DNA from: Sipunculus nudus
Lineage: Eukaryota; Annelida; Sipuncula; Golfingiida; Sipunculidae
NCBI GenBank assembly: GCA_026874595.1
Contig: CM049314.1
Span: forward strand, 25,367,729-25,431,728
Direction of reading: 5' to 3'
DNA length: 64,000 bases
Below the pieces are notes generated by a model that ran no database searches, was not told the origin of the DNA, and was given only the letters and a program-made list of their open reading frames with translations. The position numbers and the translations under genes were made by a program. Below, piece by piece: positions 36,300-47,932 of this stretch; the stretch's first letter is position 1, and each line of letters starts with the position of its first letter.

Positions 36300-37146
36300 G
36301 CTCACATATCAATTGGATTCTTTCTAGAGTGATGGGTGACTACTAACCACTTAAAACTGAAGTAATCACTTGGCAACCAATGTGTGAATAACTTTGACCT
36401 GCAACCTTTAACCTCCTGCCCAGCTGATCCACAAAATCAATATGTCATTTCTCCAAACAAAAAGACTCATAAATATGAAGTTTGAATCAAATTGAGTGAT
36501 GAACAGTTTTGCTTGAAATATGTTCAAAAGCAACTGGAACAATTAAGTATTGTGATCTTGACCTCTGACCTTTTGAACTCAACATCATTAGGATACTTCC
36601 CCTATTGATAGGTAAGCCAAATATGACAGATGGAAGGTATAGGTTGAAAAGTTTGCCTTAAAATGACTCCCCTCAAGAAGTGGGTGTTGTGAACTTGACT
36701 TTTGACCTCAAAATCTTCAGGTCTTTTCCCCTGTTGGTAAAAAGCAATATGTCAATGCTGGAAGGTTTTGAATGAATAGTCTAGCATGTAATGTGTCCAC
36801 GACCTTTTTAAAGAAGTGGATCCTGTGACCTTGAGACCTCAAATAGTTATGGTTCTTTCCATGCTGGTAGATGAGCCGAATGTGAATGATGGAAGGTCTG
36901 GGATGAAAATTTGGCTATAAGAATTGATTCTGGGGGTGCAAACAAACCCCGTTACTCGGAGTATAAAGGTTGCATTGACCTAATTTCAGGTTTGCAAGGA
37001 TATCTTTTTAGAACCTTTAAGACTGCACAAGGTTCATGATCCTAGCCCTGCTAACGACCGGACAGCCAGACGGACGGACGGAAGGACGACGGACAAAGAC
37101 CCATCGCTATAGTACAGCATGACTGAAAGTCAGCTGAGCTAAAAAG
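36300..37146 (-). mobile_element. AGCTCAGCTGACT-family copy, reverse orientation, truncated
   Basis: Reverse complemented from 37146 it reads TTTTTAGCTCAGCTGACT, then GCTATAGCG-like and TTTGTCCGTCGTCC words. A CTGAAATTAGGTCA module, CTCCGAG and TGCACCCCCAGAAT follow, in the same order as 18738-18970. Beyond that, 36370-36900 is a degenerate ~130-bp tandem array with TGACCT half-sites. No opposite terminus is found. Confidence 0.65.
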
Positions 37147-37336
37147 TAAAATAAACTGTTTCAAATATCTCGTTTAGTTGATAAAAGGGGGTAATCTCTG
37201 ACAAATATCTCACTGAAATTCGTGTGAAAAAGGGGGTAACAACAATGTTAACAAGTATTTGGAGGCTGCTGGTCCGGCTTCACGCGAGTTCCCATGGAAA
37301 GAGACGATATTTTAGGCAAGACCGCGACAGTAATGA

Positions 37337-37453
<117 letters not shown>

Positions 37454-37774
37454 GAGTTTACCCGTTTATTTTCTATAGTTCTGAGATGCACTTGGACACT
37501 GTTAACTGATGCACAATCGCAAAAATAATTCTGAGCCGTCAATGAAGTACTAAATGAAACACGTTTGATGGGCAATATTCGGTCATGACCATATAATCAC
37601 TATGTTATCACTATATGCAATAGAATCCATATCAAATCTAAAATCTAGAAGGATTGCAAGGGACAACATTTCTTTTTAATCGTAAGTTTAACTTCACACT
37701 CATTCAATAAACAATGCAATGGATTTATATTTTAAACAGAAAATGTCCATTTATATTTTTTTTCATATTCAAAG

Positions 37775-38005
37775 GAGTGAGGTGGCGCTACTTTCCCAAC
37801 TCCCACATAGACGGACACAACATCGACATTCGGAGGACTGGTAGTATTGAGGCCTGTAAAAAGGAATGTCTGAGAAGCGTCTCCCCGAAGTGCCGCTCCA
37901 TCGACGTTGGCAGCGGCATCTGTGCCCTCAATGACGTCACAACAGCGACGACGTCACTTTCCTCCGGAAATACAATGGATTACTATGAAGTCATTCAGGC
38001 AGAAC
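37775..38005 (+). CDS. PAN/Apple-like module 1, exon 2 of the secreted protein
   Basis: 231 bp, acceptor TTCAAAG (AG 37773-37774) and donor C|GTAAGT (38006), phase 1 at both ends. It encodes one module: GVRWRYFPN, an SIEACKKECL turn, C-x3-C-x7-C-x9-C spacing and a final YYEVIQAE strand. Four cysteines in this pattern fit a minimal PAN/Apple fold. A symmetric phase-1 module exon is the classic exon-shuffling unit. It is GC-richer than its surroundings, as expected for coding DNA. Confidence 0.75.
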
Positions 38006-38688
38006 GTAAGTCGTACTTTCCTTTATACATTTTTTTCACATTGTACATATGTAAATATGAGAGATTTTAAATCCGGAAAAGTAAACAACGGGGTGTAAGC
38101 ATTTTTTTTAATTAGAACTACTGCATCATATTTCGATAAATTCCCATCGCCTTTCGTGTTCACGGGGTGATAAGATGCAAGAATACATGAACATCACGTG
38201 CTTTCCTTGATTCAAATGTTTTTATTTTCAAATTCACAACACAGCCTTAATAAGTATACCATATTCTGAAGTTACAGGTGTTTGTATCAGCTTGGGGTTA
38301 TATAACATCATTAGACATTTCGGGTGCTAAGTATGTTTCAACGAAGGATGTCGGAAAATTTTGTCGCCCAGTGTATATCATGTCAGCTTTTTCCATGCAA
38401 GCGGAAACGCGCGCAATGCGTACTTGAAACTGGCTCTGACAAGGATGAGATATATGTAGGTTTTCGTGTCCACTGAAATTTCATCGCGTTGAAAATCAGC
38501 AAACGAAAAGAGCTCTGCTCGCTGAAACCTGACTATACTGTATAATTAATAACTGAGCTAATTTTATTTTTCAAATCTAACCATACTCTTTTTATAAATG
38601 TCCTACACACATTGGTTCTGTAGGACACTGAATTTGAAAAATTGGATTATGAAATACTAAGAAACAGCAAACCTCATATATATATATA

Positions 38689-38733
<45 letters not shown>

Positions 38734-39174
38734 AAACGTTAATGCTATATGTAATACTGATGTCAATATCTCACAATGTACAATTTGGATTTCCGACAGT
38801 ATTTATTTCAATGTTCATTAGAAAAGAAACGTAGGCACAAATGCCTATAATGAACAGCCAGGTCTCTCCGCGAGCGTAAAAAAGGGTCTGATACTGACAT
38901 AATCATGAAATTATAAATATGATTATATAAGCATATACAAATTTGATTTATTTTTTTTATTTTTATATTATATTTTATATTTCATATAATATAAATACAC
39001 AAAATAAAGTATAACAAACGATCTATAACAGTGGTTTTATAAGTATTAGTTTATATTTAAATGTAACTTTTTTTTCAAATTTTATATATTTTTACATATT
39101 CAGCCCATAGGACTTTATGCAAAGTAAACATTTTGTATATACTTAGTTCTTATATTCATATATATTTTATTTAG
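38006..39174 (+). other. intron 2 of the PAN gene
   Basis: 1.17 kb, GTAAGT...TTTAG. Contains (TA)n at about 38677-38730 and AT-rich sequence only. Confidence 0.7.
38677..38730. repeat. (TA)n microsatellite
   Basis: TA tract with one interruption (TATCTATA). Confidence 0.9.
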
Positions 39175-39419
39175 CTGAGGACTCCTGGTTCTTGAAGACA
39201 AAAGGTAAGCTGCCTCCTACATCACCGGCGGAGGCTCGTGGGGTCAACAGCAAGATACAGTGCGCCGCCTGGTGTAAGCAGGCCGAAGACTGCCTCGCTT
39301 TCAGTTTCAACAAGGGCACAAAAGTGTGCCAGATTTTCGATGACGATGTGGGCGAGATCGACGGTACATGGACGAACCAGGCAGACGTGATGGTTTATCT
39401 AAGACGTTTGGACAGTTAA
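39175..39419 (+). CDS. PAN/Apple-like module 2, exon 3 (last) of the secreted protein
   Basis: Follows acceptor TTATTTAG (AG 39173-39174), enters in phase 1 and ends with TAA 39417-39419. It encodes SWFLKTKGKLPP, then the cysteine core QCAAWCKQAEDCLAFSF...VCQIFDDD (C-x3-C-x5-C-x11-C), then a last strand ADVMVYLRRLDS. This CxxxC...CxAFsf...C pattern is typical of PAN_1 domains. AATAAA at 39581 gives a plausible 3' end. The two modules differ clearly in sequence, so the duplication is not recent. Confidence 0.8.
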
Positions 39420-39580
39420 TCCAGTGATATTTGTACATTAATTAAGAATGCAAACGAAGGAAAATGCGTAACGTCACGCGCGGTCTAGCTGATCTTTCCT
39501 ATTTAGAGTCTGGATTTTTTACTGACATTCTCACTTATATAAAATTTCTCATGTCCTCATCGCTTGTCTTCACTACAGAG

Positions 39581-39586
39581 AATAAA
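39581..39586 (+). terminator. candidate poly(A) signal of the PAN gene
   Basis: AATAAA 162 bp after the stop codon. Confidence 0.45.
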
Positions 39587-39792
39587 AAAATGTGGGGTAA
39601 GGGCCAAATAATCCTTGCCAAAGTACATTGATTTTAAAAATGTTTTGTCTTTTAAATTACCTGGCCACTGCACACACTGTCCGGCACTCTAGAAGAGTAC
39701 GCAATTTCAGGTCTGTAACTTGCGCAGTTACAAAACAAGAACGTCCACAAGGGAAGGGGGCAGGACATGTGAATTGCAGTTATATTTTACAG

Positions 39793-39918
39793 TTAGCGGA
39801 GTTAAAAAAATCGAAACAGCAGCAACTACTGGCAGGCTCCAGCAGACGTCATGACCAAGATTACCCGGATAGCACTCATAGCAGCCTCGCCAACAACAAG
39901 CAAGAGCTATCCCAGTAA
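39793..39918 (+). CDS. possible alternative last exon, unknown
   Basis: After an acceptor-like TATATTTTACAG the frame reads LAELKKSKQQQLL then SSRRHDQDYPDSTHSSL, ending at TAA 39916-39918, with AATAAA overlapping the stop. It is charged, Gln/Ser-rich and coding-like, but no domain is recognised. It could be an alternative end of the PAN gene or chance. Confidence 0.25.
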   Translation, partial: LAELKKSKQQQLLAGSSRRHDQDYPDSTHSSLANNKQELSQ

Positions 39919-40083
39919 ATAAAACACACTCATTAACTTTACTTCTTATAATACTGAAATAAAAACAATGGTCGGTGGCGATGGGTCCCCCTGATTTAGA
40001 AATATACCGATGTCAAACCAGCAAATAAACGGCAGCTAGTCAGGACCGCCAGACATCATAATGCATGATGTCATTGTCACTCA

Positions 40084-40086
<3 letters not shown>

Positions 40087-40154
<68 letters not shown>
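40087..40154. repeat. (TA)n microsatellite
   Basis: About 34 TA units, followed by a short (TG)n run. Confidence 0.95.
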
Positions 40155-40160
<6 letters not shown>

Positions 40161-40250
40161 GTGTGTGTGTGTATATGTAGAAATGGTCTGCGAGAATGCA
40201 GTCTTTCCTCCGCGGTCACACAGTGCTCTGTGTAACAGACCATGGTATAT

Positions 40251-41917
40251 TAAGGTAAGTGATAGATCTGAGTCACTACTAGGGCCCTGCGCGGGCTGAA
40301 AAATTGAACCCACACCCGCCCCGCATCATGCCCTGTCAGCCCGCAGCCCGCCCCGCAATCAAGGAAATAAATTCAGTCCGCCCCGCAATTACTATGATTC
40401 TTTCAGCCTGCACCCGCCCCGCAAAATTTTCTTTCAGTCCGCACCCGCCCCGCTCCGCAATTGTCAAGTTTCAGGCCCGCAAAAATAATTAAAAATAGTT
40501 TCCGGATCCAAAGGTTGACATAACAAGGTATTTTACAGCACATATATAAGACACGCTTATTATTAATATATATGAAATGTTTGATGATTGGAATGAAAAT
40601 TTGAATACGTTTTTAAATAATTCAAACCAAAATTCATGAAATATTTTTAAAGACATGTTTCATTGGTAAATTGATTTAATATATACATAATAATTGAACA
40701 CACCTTAAATATATCTTCATATTTTACAGGGAAAATAAACAAAGCTTTGGTTTATTGTGTCTGTTTCTACTTAGTTTTATAAAAAAAAGTAAAGAAAAAA
40801 AAATAGACTTCTTTAAAGTATGTGTACCCAAAGTTACTCTTTAGAATAATATTGGCTAGTCACAAGCCATCAAACTACTGAGATGTGTTGCTGGTTATTT
40901 TTTTCAGTCATAATCTGCTAATTAGCTGAAACTGAGACCATTCAGGTCAAGGGAGTAAAGGGGTAATCTAACCGATGTGGCTTTAGGTTCAGGATGTTCA
41001 TTGAGATCTAGACATGGCCAGAGCATTGTTTCTTATCCAATCATCAACACATTATGCTGTGACCAAACAGGGATTTGACCAGCCAGTGGTCAATGTCAGT
41101 TACATTTAGACAGCACATGGAGTTACAATTAGATAAGGAGTCCACCTTAGGCTTTGTGCAGTTCCAGGTCAATTGAGTCACCTACAGAGCAAGCTGTAGC
41201 CACACACTGTCTATTACAAGATCTAAGGTAATCAAGCCCCCGGCTTCACTCCCAGCCATATTATATAATATGTGAGACATGACACAAGTACAGGGTTACA
41301 GTCCATATACAACATCAGGCTAGGTAACTTTATACAAAGTTATGACCAGCTCCCATTGCAAGGACAATTGTTTGAAGTCTAGATTTCAGGTTAAGGATGC
41401 ATCATCTATTTTGTATAACAAATTGACGTTATACCTAGAAAAGTCACATTTGCATAGTGTTGTTAAAACTTTTGGTCAGTGAAAGGGGTTAACAGGAATA
41501 AATTAATTTTTCAAAGTTATCTGTTCATATTACTATTTTTACAACACCTAAAAACATGTTATACAAAAATTCCAATTTCTTCATATGATAGGTTTTTATA
41601 ATTATAATTTTATATTCATGTTTTACTTAACTGCCAGATCATCAACCCGCAGCCCGCCCCGCCCCGCACAGACTTCATTTGGGCCCGCCCCGCCCCGCGT
41701 TCTCTTAGATGTAGCCCGCCCCGCAAAGATTCCGCGCAGGACCCTAGACGCTATACCGCCGGTTTGGCCTTGCTGAACAAACGCTCCGAATTGTATAAAC
41801 TTGTCGCTATGGATCAAGGGCACTCAACCGTGCAAATAAGAAACGATACAACCGACATCTTAGACATTCTCCTTGATGAGGCGAAACCGGCGGTAGTGAC
41901 TCAGATGTATCACTTAC

Positions 41918-41920
<3 letters not shown>
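40251..41920. mobile_element. small foldback element split by a nested insertion
   Basis: Left arm AAGGTAAGTGATAGATCTGA...GTCACTAC at 40252-40279 continues at 41755-41769 (ACCGCCGGTTTGGCC). Together they match the reverse complement of the right arm, 41880-41920. Without the 1.47-kb insert the element would be ~200 bp with ~43-bp inverted termini. It abuts (TA)n on the right. The ~110-bp centre can be read as an open frame but also lies wholly between the arms. Confidence 0.65.
40280..41746. mobile_element. hAT-like non-autonomous element nested in the foldback element
   Basis: Termini TAGGGCCCTGCGCGG and CCGCGCAGGACCCTA are imperfect inverted repeats. Just inside both ends are CCCGCCCCGC repeats (40315-40480 and 41645-41735) in the same orientation. 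Flanks GTCACTAC and GACGCTAT agree at 5 of 8 positions, as expected for a decayed 8-bp duplication. The AT-rich interior has no transposase. The superfamily is inferred from end sequence and duplication length. Confidence 0.6.

Positions 41921-41981
<61 letters not shown>
41921..41981. repeat. (TA)n microsatellite
   Basis: About 30 TA units. Confidence 0.95.
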
Positions 41982-41984
<3 letters not shown>

Positions 41985-42417
41985 GTAAAATGCCATGCAT
42001 GAAGAGGACGTTTCTTAATACAGTTTAATTTTGATCAATTTTAGAACAAAGTACAATTAATGAAAAACCTTACTAAAGATTATAACTGAGAAAAACCGAT
42101 GACTCTGAAAAATACAATAAGAGTTTTCACAAGCCCGAATATCGATGTAACAAGGTTAAACATTATAAATGAAACATAAAAAAAAATATCCTCCAGAGTT
42201 CAATTGTGATATGATATTTACATCGATTATAGCTTAAAGTCTTACAAACAGTAAGCTGATAATTTTTGTATGACAGTGCAGCTGCTTCTTCAATGGTAAC
42301 ATATAAAAATGTTATACATATATAAACTTGTACACTCAACCCTTATTTAATCCCCAAGGCCTTCCAATGCTACCCAGCTTATCCGCAAATGTGTACCCAT
42401 ACCCTGGATAGAATGTT

Positions 42418-42468
<51 letters not shown>

Positions 42469-43105
42469 CACACTGTTACAACTGCAACCGCTGTCCATGA
42501 AGTAAGAGCAGGGACAGTTCCGAGAACAGTGGGGGGGGGGGGGGGGTTACCGTTTGAACCAGGGGGCTTAAACTCTTAAAAATCTCGAAGGAAATGCAGT
42601 CGTCTTACAAGTTCAGGAAAATTCGATAAAAAAAGTTATTTATCCCTGCAAGGATGGGAGGTAAACCCCCTATCCCTACCCCCCCCCCCCCGCCTTTTAA
42701 GGTAATTTTATTTTACCCTACGAAATGTATACCGTCTGTGACGTAATTACTAGTCATTACTAGGATTGGTTAATCACCTGTTTACAGGATTTCCGTAGAC
42801 AGAAGGACGTTTGACAGAATATGTTTCCTAATACGCCTTGAAGTAAGTTACAATGAACAGATGCGGATGTTCTTTAGATGCTCGTACAAGGTATTGTTTG
42901 TTTACTGAATGCACTGCTCCAACATAAAAACAACTCGGCTACAACCCCCATATAATAAATGGGTTTTGATACCAGGGATGCCTGCTTTGTTGAATTAGGA
43001 GCAGATCCCGAAAAAAAGTCTCAGCGGTATGCGCTCATCTGGTGCACATGAGTTGTTATTTCACGATCATTCTTGTACTAGTTGTTGCGCCATCGATAAG
43101 TCTGT
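41982..43105. other. spacer 3' of the TRIM gene
   Basis: Contains (TA)n at 42424-42463, a G16 run at 42531-42546 and a C13 run at 42679-42691. TTTATT near 42705 would be an AATAAA on the minus strand, a distant candidate poly(A) signal for the TRIM gene. Confidence 0.5.
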
Positions 43106-44749
43106 TTATCTGAAAGAATAAAGCTTAATGCTTCCATTTATTCCCCGGTAGTCCGTATACACCTCATTTACCCAGAGGTAACCAGCTGATATCGCAATGT
43201 CTGCTGGGAAGCCCACGTGATCCTTAGAAAGCACTTGTCTGATAAATCTCCCGCCAAAGGTGAACTCGCACACGCGATGCAACTTCCGGTCAGCTACCAA
43301 AATGTGCCCGTTGTCACTTATGGCGACCCCTGCTGGTTCTTCAAAGAACCCATCTTGACTTCCCCGACTTCCGATTACTTGTAACAGTTTACCATCTTGG
43401 TCGAACACCTTGACGTCATAACTCGTCTTGTCAGACACGACGACTCTCATACAGCCTTGAATCGCCTTGGCAGCTACAAAGTTTGGTTTCAGGTCTTTGG
43501 CAAAAGACTTCAACTCCCCGTCCTCAATGTTACACATCAAAATTGAGGTTCTATTTGGCTGCGCAAACAACAAACGCCCCCCGCACGCTGCCATACTGGC
43601 CACATTTTCAAGCGGCATAGCCAAGTATATCTGTTCTATTTTATTATCTCTGCAGTATCTGCTGATGAAGACGCCATCTGTCGACAGGATGTAGATTTCT
43701 CCCTGGTTCACCGTCACGCATGCGCCTTTGGCACCTTCCCCGCAGTAATACCTGCTCACCACATTACCGGAAACATTGAGTCTGGCTAGACTGCTGTACA
43801 TGCGGTCCGCTACGATAACGCTACCGTCCGCGAGAGCTGCGATGCTCCTGGGTTCTTCCACCACAGTTTTTTCATCAGTGTTTGAATAACACAGGACTTT
43901 ACGCGGCTTAGAAGTGTAATAATCTTTGGGCTCTTCTAATGAGCCAATGTACTCGATAAAGGTTAGAAACCGAATTACCGCCTCTATTCCATCTCCTTCC
44001 GCTACAGTTGGTATATCCGGGTGTAGAACAGAGGTGCTGCTTATTTTCTGTTGTATTTTCGTGAGTTCTTGCATTATTGACTTCATCTGTCTAACAAGTT
44101 GGGGAAGTTGTGATATAAACCTAGAGCCTCCCTCTCTTTGAACTGTTTTAGCATCACTGATTACATACTTTGCCCTAATGCTTGCACTCTGACCCTCTTG
44201 TATGACGTCTTTGTCTGAGCCAGATGAAAATTGTTTTAGTGTCTCTGCAGCCTTCTCAATTTCCTTATCGATTTCTATTTTACAGGCTTTTGCGGAGTCC
44301 TTCATTGCCTTTTTGAACGTGGTAAAATACCCTTTCTGGTTTATCATGGTGGCCAAGTTATCATTGAGTCCGTCGACAGCAGTTTGAAGAATATTACAAT
44401 CGCGTGACAACTGCTCCTTAACGGCGGCTGCTCCTGTTGCCATGTCAACGACTCCATGTTTGTCGTGGGTTTTAGAGATGAGACAGTCAACACAGAGACC
44501 AATGAAACATGTTTGACAGAGGTGACGACAGGGGGCGCCGTGTGTCTCACATAGTGCCTCCAATACGGTGATCACGTGACCCTTGAAAACCTCGTTCTTC
44601 TGGTGGTAAGACTTGCAGTCCGTACACAGACGCCTATCACACGTGGCACAATGGCAACACGCTTGTCTTGTTTGGCCTGCCTGCGCACATCCCTGACAGC
44701 TCCGCATATCTGGTGCCACTGAACTTGACAGGTTCTCCATTTCTTCCAC
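43106..44749 (-). CDS. TRIM protein, exon 2: B-boxes, coiled coil, NHL-like propeller
   Basis: Acceptor CTTCACAG (AG 44751-44750) then 547 codons and a stop at 43106. Joined in phase 0 to the RING exon (45854-45630) it gives ~622 residues. Two B-box zinc fingers lie at about residues 93-133 (CQGC...CHCATC...LCTDC...H) and 142-173 (CETH...CQTC...CVDC...H). A coiled coil follows at about 180-305. From ~365 to the end is a beta-propeller with NHL-like repeats, clearest in FFEEPAGVAISDNGHILVAD. This is the TRIM2/3/56/71-like layout, normally a RING E3 ubiquitin ligase whose propeller binds RNA or protein. No stop or missing zinc ligand is seen. Orthology cannot be fixed because this class is hugely expanded in lophotrochozoans. 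Confidence 0.9.
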   Translation of the reverse strand: MEEMENLSSSVAPDMRSCQGCAQAGQTRQACCHCATCDRRLCTDCKSYHQKNEVFKGHVITVLEALCETHGAPCRHLCQTCFIGLCVDCLISKTHDKHGVVDMATGAAAVKEQLSRDCNILQTAVDGLNDNLATMINQKGYFTTFKKAMKDSAKACKIEIDKEIEKAAETLKQFSSGSDKDVIQEGQSASIRAKYVISDAKTVQREGGSRFISQLPQLVRQMKSIMQELTKIQQKISSTSVLHPDIPTVAEGDGIEAVIRFLTFIEYIGSLEEPKDYYTSKPRKVLCYSNTDEKTVVEEPRSIAALADGSVIVADRMYSSLARLNVSGNVVSRYYCGEGAKGACVTVNQGEIYILSTDGVFISRYCRDNKIEQIYLAMPLENVASMAACGGRLLFAQPNRTSILMCNIEDGELKSFAKDLKPNFVAAKAIQGCMRVVVSDKTSYDVKVFDQDGKLLQVIGSRGSQDGFFEEPAGVAISDNGHILVADRKLHRVCEFTFGGRFIRQVLSKDHVGFPADIAISAGYLWVNEVYTDYRGINGSIKLYSFR

Positions 44750-45629
44750 CTGTGAAGGAAATACAAAATTATTAATACGTTAAAAGAAAAACGTTCAATA
44801 TTTACCAAAGGCAATTAAAGTAGCCATAGGTTACATTTTCACATGTCTCTTAATTATCTTTCCTTATACCATTCTATGTTATCTTTCCGTGTGCAAGAAA
44901 TCATATGAGTGTATGAATCAGTATATTTTAATTTAATTCATGATACAAATTACTACAGCTTGTATCATCATTTGTTTATATATTATTATGATAAACTTTA
45001 TATATTGCAATTTAAAAAGCAAGCAAAAAGCAGATGCATTTTAATGATAAAGGGAGAATGATGTCCAAAATACAAAAAAAGTCTGTAATGAACCAGCATT
45101 TTACGATGGCTGAAGGAGATTAAGCTTTTATGCACCTGCACATGTCATCATATTAACAATCGCCTGTAATCACACCTTCCCATTATTTAAAGGTTTTTGT
45201 TCCTCAACATTCCAGATCGGGGACATTATCAGGGGCCAATCTGCACTATGTTATTTATAATTTACATTTGATATAAACAATCAAAAACAAGGGATCATAT
45301 TTATGACTTTAGCGACGTCACTGACACATGCATTGTTAGAATGAGTGCTGTATCACTGTAAGACAGTTTGGGGAAAATGAAGAAACTGTAAACTGATTTA
45401 CGGAATTATCGCGAAATTTAAAATGGTTTTATTCCACTAAAGTGTGAGGGGGCAAAAGGCCAAAATTCCTAAAACGTTCCTAAATAACATATGACACAAT
45501 GTCATATACAAGCAATGGTAATAGTTTCAAAGCCCCGAGGTATAAAAGCAATAACTGATCCGCATTGCGAAGCTGGCAAGTTCAAACTCCCCTCCTCCAC
45601 CAAACTAACCAGTATATAAAAAAAATTAC
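44750..45629 (-). other. TRIM gene intron
   Basis: 880 bp, GTAATT...CACAG on the minus strand, phase 0. No repeats of note. Confidence 0.75.
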
Positions 45630-45854
45630 ATTGAAATCCACGGGCAAGCCTTTAATGCCGCTAGGTGGCAGCACAGTACCGGTGCGACAGACGGGACATT
45701 CCAGCTTCTCTTGTTGTTTTCTCCCGTGCCACTGCATGAGGCACGATTCACAAAAAGAGTGATGACAAGACAGAATTCTCGGAGATCGCTTGAATTTTCT
45801 CTCATGACATATTCTGCATGTCAGAAGCTGGCTGTCTTCTGCTGTGGTCGCCAT
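45630..45854 (-). CDS. TRIM protein, exon 1: RING finger
   Basis: 75 codons from ATG 45854, in good Kozak context (ACCATGG). An ATG 23 codons upstream in frame (45923) is less likely. RING ligands are C13, C16, C30, H32, C35, C38, C53 and C56, a complete C3HC4 set (TCRIC, CHHSFCESC, CPVCR). The tail GIKGLPVDFN is the usual TRIM linker. The donor follows at 45629 (AAT|GTAATT) and exon 2 continues with VEEMENL. The RING would recruit the E2 enzyme. A separate RING exon followed by one long exon fits known invertebrate TRIM genes. Confidence 0.85.
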
Positions 45855-46479
45855 GGTAACCGCGCAGGGGCTCCTACGACAAGGAAAGCTCACTACAGAA
45901 AAAGCACAGGCCAAAGCAAGCACACTTAGACAATAAATAAACCATGGTGATTCGTCAATAAATAATATATCAAATATAATGTTTATACCAATAGTGTGTA
46001 AATGTCAGTTAAAAAATGAAACAAGCAATATTTAACTATAAGTATAAAATTAATAATGTCATTATTGTCTTTAAGCATTGCACATTATATACAAGGGACC
46101 CATGGGTCACGGCGCTCAGCTGTTATTTATGATCATAAAATATGATTAGGAAGTAAGGGTAGACAAATGTTGGTTTTGTGTGGTAATATAATCTGATTTA
46201 TGAGGATGATGGCGTTTAACTTAAGTTATGTAAATAGTTTGATAAAATCCTTGGAAAGAGAAGAGGACTGATATCGTTTATATTATTTACATTTGGGAAG
46301 GGAGTGCTCATGTGACACAGGTTTTGACTTGGCCTTATAACTTTATCTACATTGCAGCAGAAGTATTTGAGAAAAAAGTCCACTATAAGTCATGTTAATT
46401 ATCATGCTTTTTAGAAAGGAGTTAACTGTTATCATATTGTATTATTATATTGTGAGACAGACACTCCAAAACCAATCCC

Positions 46480-46793
46480 AGAAAAAGGTAAGCATAAGAG
46501 CAATCATTGACCCAAATTTGAATGAAATCGGATAATATTTAGGAAAGTTATCTCATGGAAACGAAAAACCTGATGAACGGACAGACAGACAGAGAACCCA
46601 AAATCAATGTCCCCTGTTCCTTCTTAGAAAATGTATGGAAGAATATGCATTTTAAATATGATTAAATTCAGATCAATGCTTTCAATATTAGGTAGTATTG
46701 AAGTGAATCAATTTTTTTCAGGGGCAACTGGGGTTTTCCTTAATGTCTCAAGTCCTAGTGACAAAATTTTCGGTAGTCAACTGAGCTAACTAG
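46480..46793 (+). mobile_element. AGCTCAGCTGACT-family right-end fragment
   Basis: GTAGTCAACTGAGCTAACTAG at the end, preceded by ATATTAGGTAGTATTGAAGTG and GGTTTTCCTTAATGTCTC. These parallel ATATTAGGCAGTCCTGAAGTG and GGTTTTCACTTAATATCTC in the last 250 bp of the 18735-20576 copy. Confidence 0.5.
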
Positions 46794-47142
46794 TAAAACA
46801 AACAGTTCGGCTGAATTAACCAGATGAGAAACAACATGACAAACGTATTGTATGGAAAACGGGATATAACGATTGATCTTTTATCTGAAAAAAATAGCTG
46901 ACGACAGCTGTGTTGATAACAGTGCCGTATAGAAAACGGCCTCTGCTGTGAAAAATGAGACATTCAAAACGACACCATCTATCTCTACGTCGCCGTATCA
47001 ATCACAGATTTAGCGAATTCACGAACAGTTACACCCTCCTTGAACTATCGTGTAACGGTATTTTAAGCAAATATCAAGTATTATATCTGTTGTGGGCTTT
47101 ATTTGTTAGCTCCTGGCCTACAGCTCGTCTAGTGTACCCGAT

Positions 47143-47255
47143 AAATAATACAATATAATATAATACAATACAATTTAATATAAGATATTAAAATAAAATA
47201 CAATATAATATAATATAATACAATATAATATAATATAATATAATATATTAAAATA
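47143..47255. repeat. (AATATAATAC)n-type minisatellite
   Basis: Degenerate repeats of AATATAATATAATACAAT; no G except one or two. Confidence 0.85.
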
Positions 47256-47700
47256 TAATTTAAAATATATATAAACTAATTTAATGTTTTATATATTAGG
47301 TATTTCTGTCTCAGTAGAAGCAGCTACACGGAACTGACCTTGTCTGCTTCTGTTTGTCAAATGTCTTGGTTACTTGCACCATTATTAGCTCAATCAATTC
47401 GCTAAGTAATTTGCGCATGCAAAGGGCTTTCCATTTGACGACCAAAAAGACGTCACCAAAATACATCCGATGCATCTCCTAGAACAAAGTTCAAAATCAA
47501 ACGGGCCTGTCACTATAAGACGACTTTGATTCACGCTGTCACATGATCTATCACATATGGTAGTTTACACAAGGCACCGGGGCCAGGCCAGGCCATTTGT
47601 CAATGCAAAACAGTAAAGTCGCCACGGTTATTGTTTTCACTATACATTTAGGCCAAACATGGTATTTTATCTGAACGTCAAATTTATTTATGTACTCAGT

Positions 47701-47703
<3 letters not shown>

Positions 47704-47751
<48 letters not shown>
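47704..47751. repeat. (TA)n microsatellite
   Basis: About 24 TA units. Confidence 0.95.
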
Positions 47752-47761
<10 letters not shown>

Positions 47762-47892
47762 GACAGGCCTACTATTTTCAGATTTCTTACAGGCGGTTGG
47801 CCTTTCAGATATCATTTGTCAGTTGAAATTCGGACACCAGTTGTGGAATTTTCGGTTCACTGTAGTCCACAACTGGTCACTGACGCCCTTAT

Positions 47893-47932
47893 CCCCCCCC
47901 CCCCCCCCCCCACCACCACCACCACCACCACC
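47893..47932. repeat. C19 run followed by (ACC)n
   Basis: A C-homopolymer grading into seven ACC units. Confidence 0.95.

Noticed and set aside
41764-41988. 74-codon frame with coding-like composition
   Set aside because: It lies between the arms of the foldback element and runs into (TA)n; better explained as element interior.
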